Shown here one piece after another: positions 7,343 through 7,420 of a DNA stretch of 7,420 bases. Origin of the DNA: an uncultured Bacillaceae bacterium (lineage in GTDB: Bacteria; Bacillota; Bacilli; Bacillales; Caldibacillaceae); the NCBI GenBank assembly GCA_937951955.1, contig CALGAD010000087.1, forward strand, positions 1 through 7,420. The letters run 5' to 3'. The position numbers and the translations under genes are program-made. Every line of letters begins with the position of its first letter. The stretch's first letter is position 1. The notes beneath the pieces were generated by a model. It did not search any database and was not told the origin of the DNA. It saw nothing but the letters and a program-made list of their open reading frames with translations.

Positions 7343-7420
7343 TCAACTTATTTTATTGTTAATAAAGATATTTTTTGTATTTTTTGAACATTCACCTTTG
7401 TAAAAATTTTATCTTACAGA
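7343..7420. other. AT-rich stretch where the regulator N-terminus should be
   Basis: These 78 bases are very AT-rich and contain no recognisable helix-turn-helix N-terminus in any leftward frame. A GTG at 7395 begins VNVQKIQKIS, which faintly resembles the first residues of such regulators, but the frame ends in TAA after 15 codons. It may be promoter DNA, a deletion junction or the edge of inserted sequence; the window stops here. Confidence 0.3.

Overview
The window looks like chromosomal DNA of a low-GC Firmicute, most likely a Bacillaceae-type Bacillales. The evidence is the AT-rich base composition, strong GGAGG-type ribosome binding sites, a TTG start behind such a site, and the protein families present. 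No species can be named from the sequence alone.

Layout. The left half (1-4328) is transcribed rightward. It holds an intact aldo/keto reductase of the YajO-like type (86-1066), a 688-base gap, an intact family 1 glycosidase with 6-phospho-beta-glucosidase phosphate-binding residues (1755-3218), a 291-base spacer with a long imperfect hairpin, and a Cof-type HAD phosphatase (3510-4328). The right half is transcribed leftward. Reading from the right edge it holds the C-terminal part of a small XRE-type helix-turn-helix regulator with no recognisable N-terminus (7342-7166), a four-helix membrane protein with a DERE motif overlapping it (7185-6814), and a large lipoprotein with beta-propeller-like repeats split by one frameshift (6533-4492). 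The two halves converge on a hairpin at about 4441-4470 that probably terminates transcription from both sides.

How the genes may work together. The glycosidase would split a phosphorylated beta-glucoside imported by a PTS transporter, but no PTS gene lies here. The HAD protein may act on a sugar phosphate or other phosphoester. The reductase could act on carbonyl compounds, with no specific link to the others. The small regulator and the DERE membrane protein form a common Bacillales pairing. Here the regulator has lost the first half of its DNA-binding domain, so the pair may be decaying.

Assessment. I see no CRISPR array, rRNA, tRNA, insertion sequence or clearly new multi-gene system. 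The points most worth checking are the single missing G that splits the lipoprotein, the truncated regulator overlapping its membrane partner, and the 22-pair hairpin before the HAD gene.
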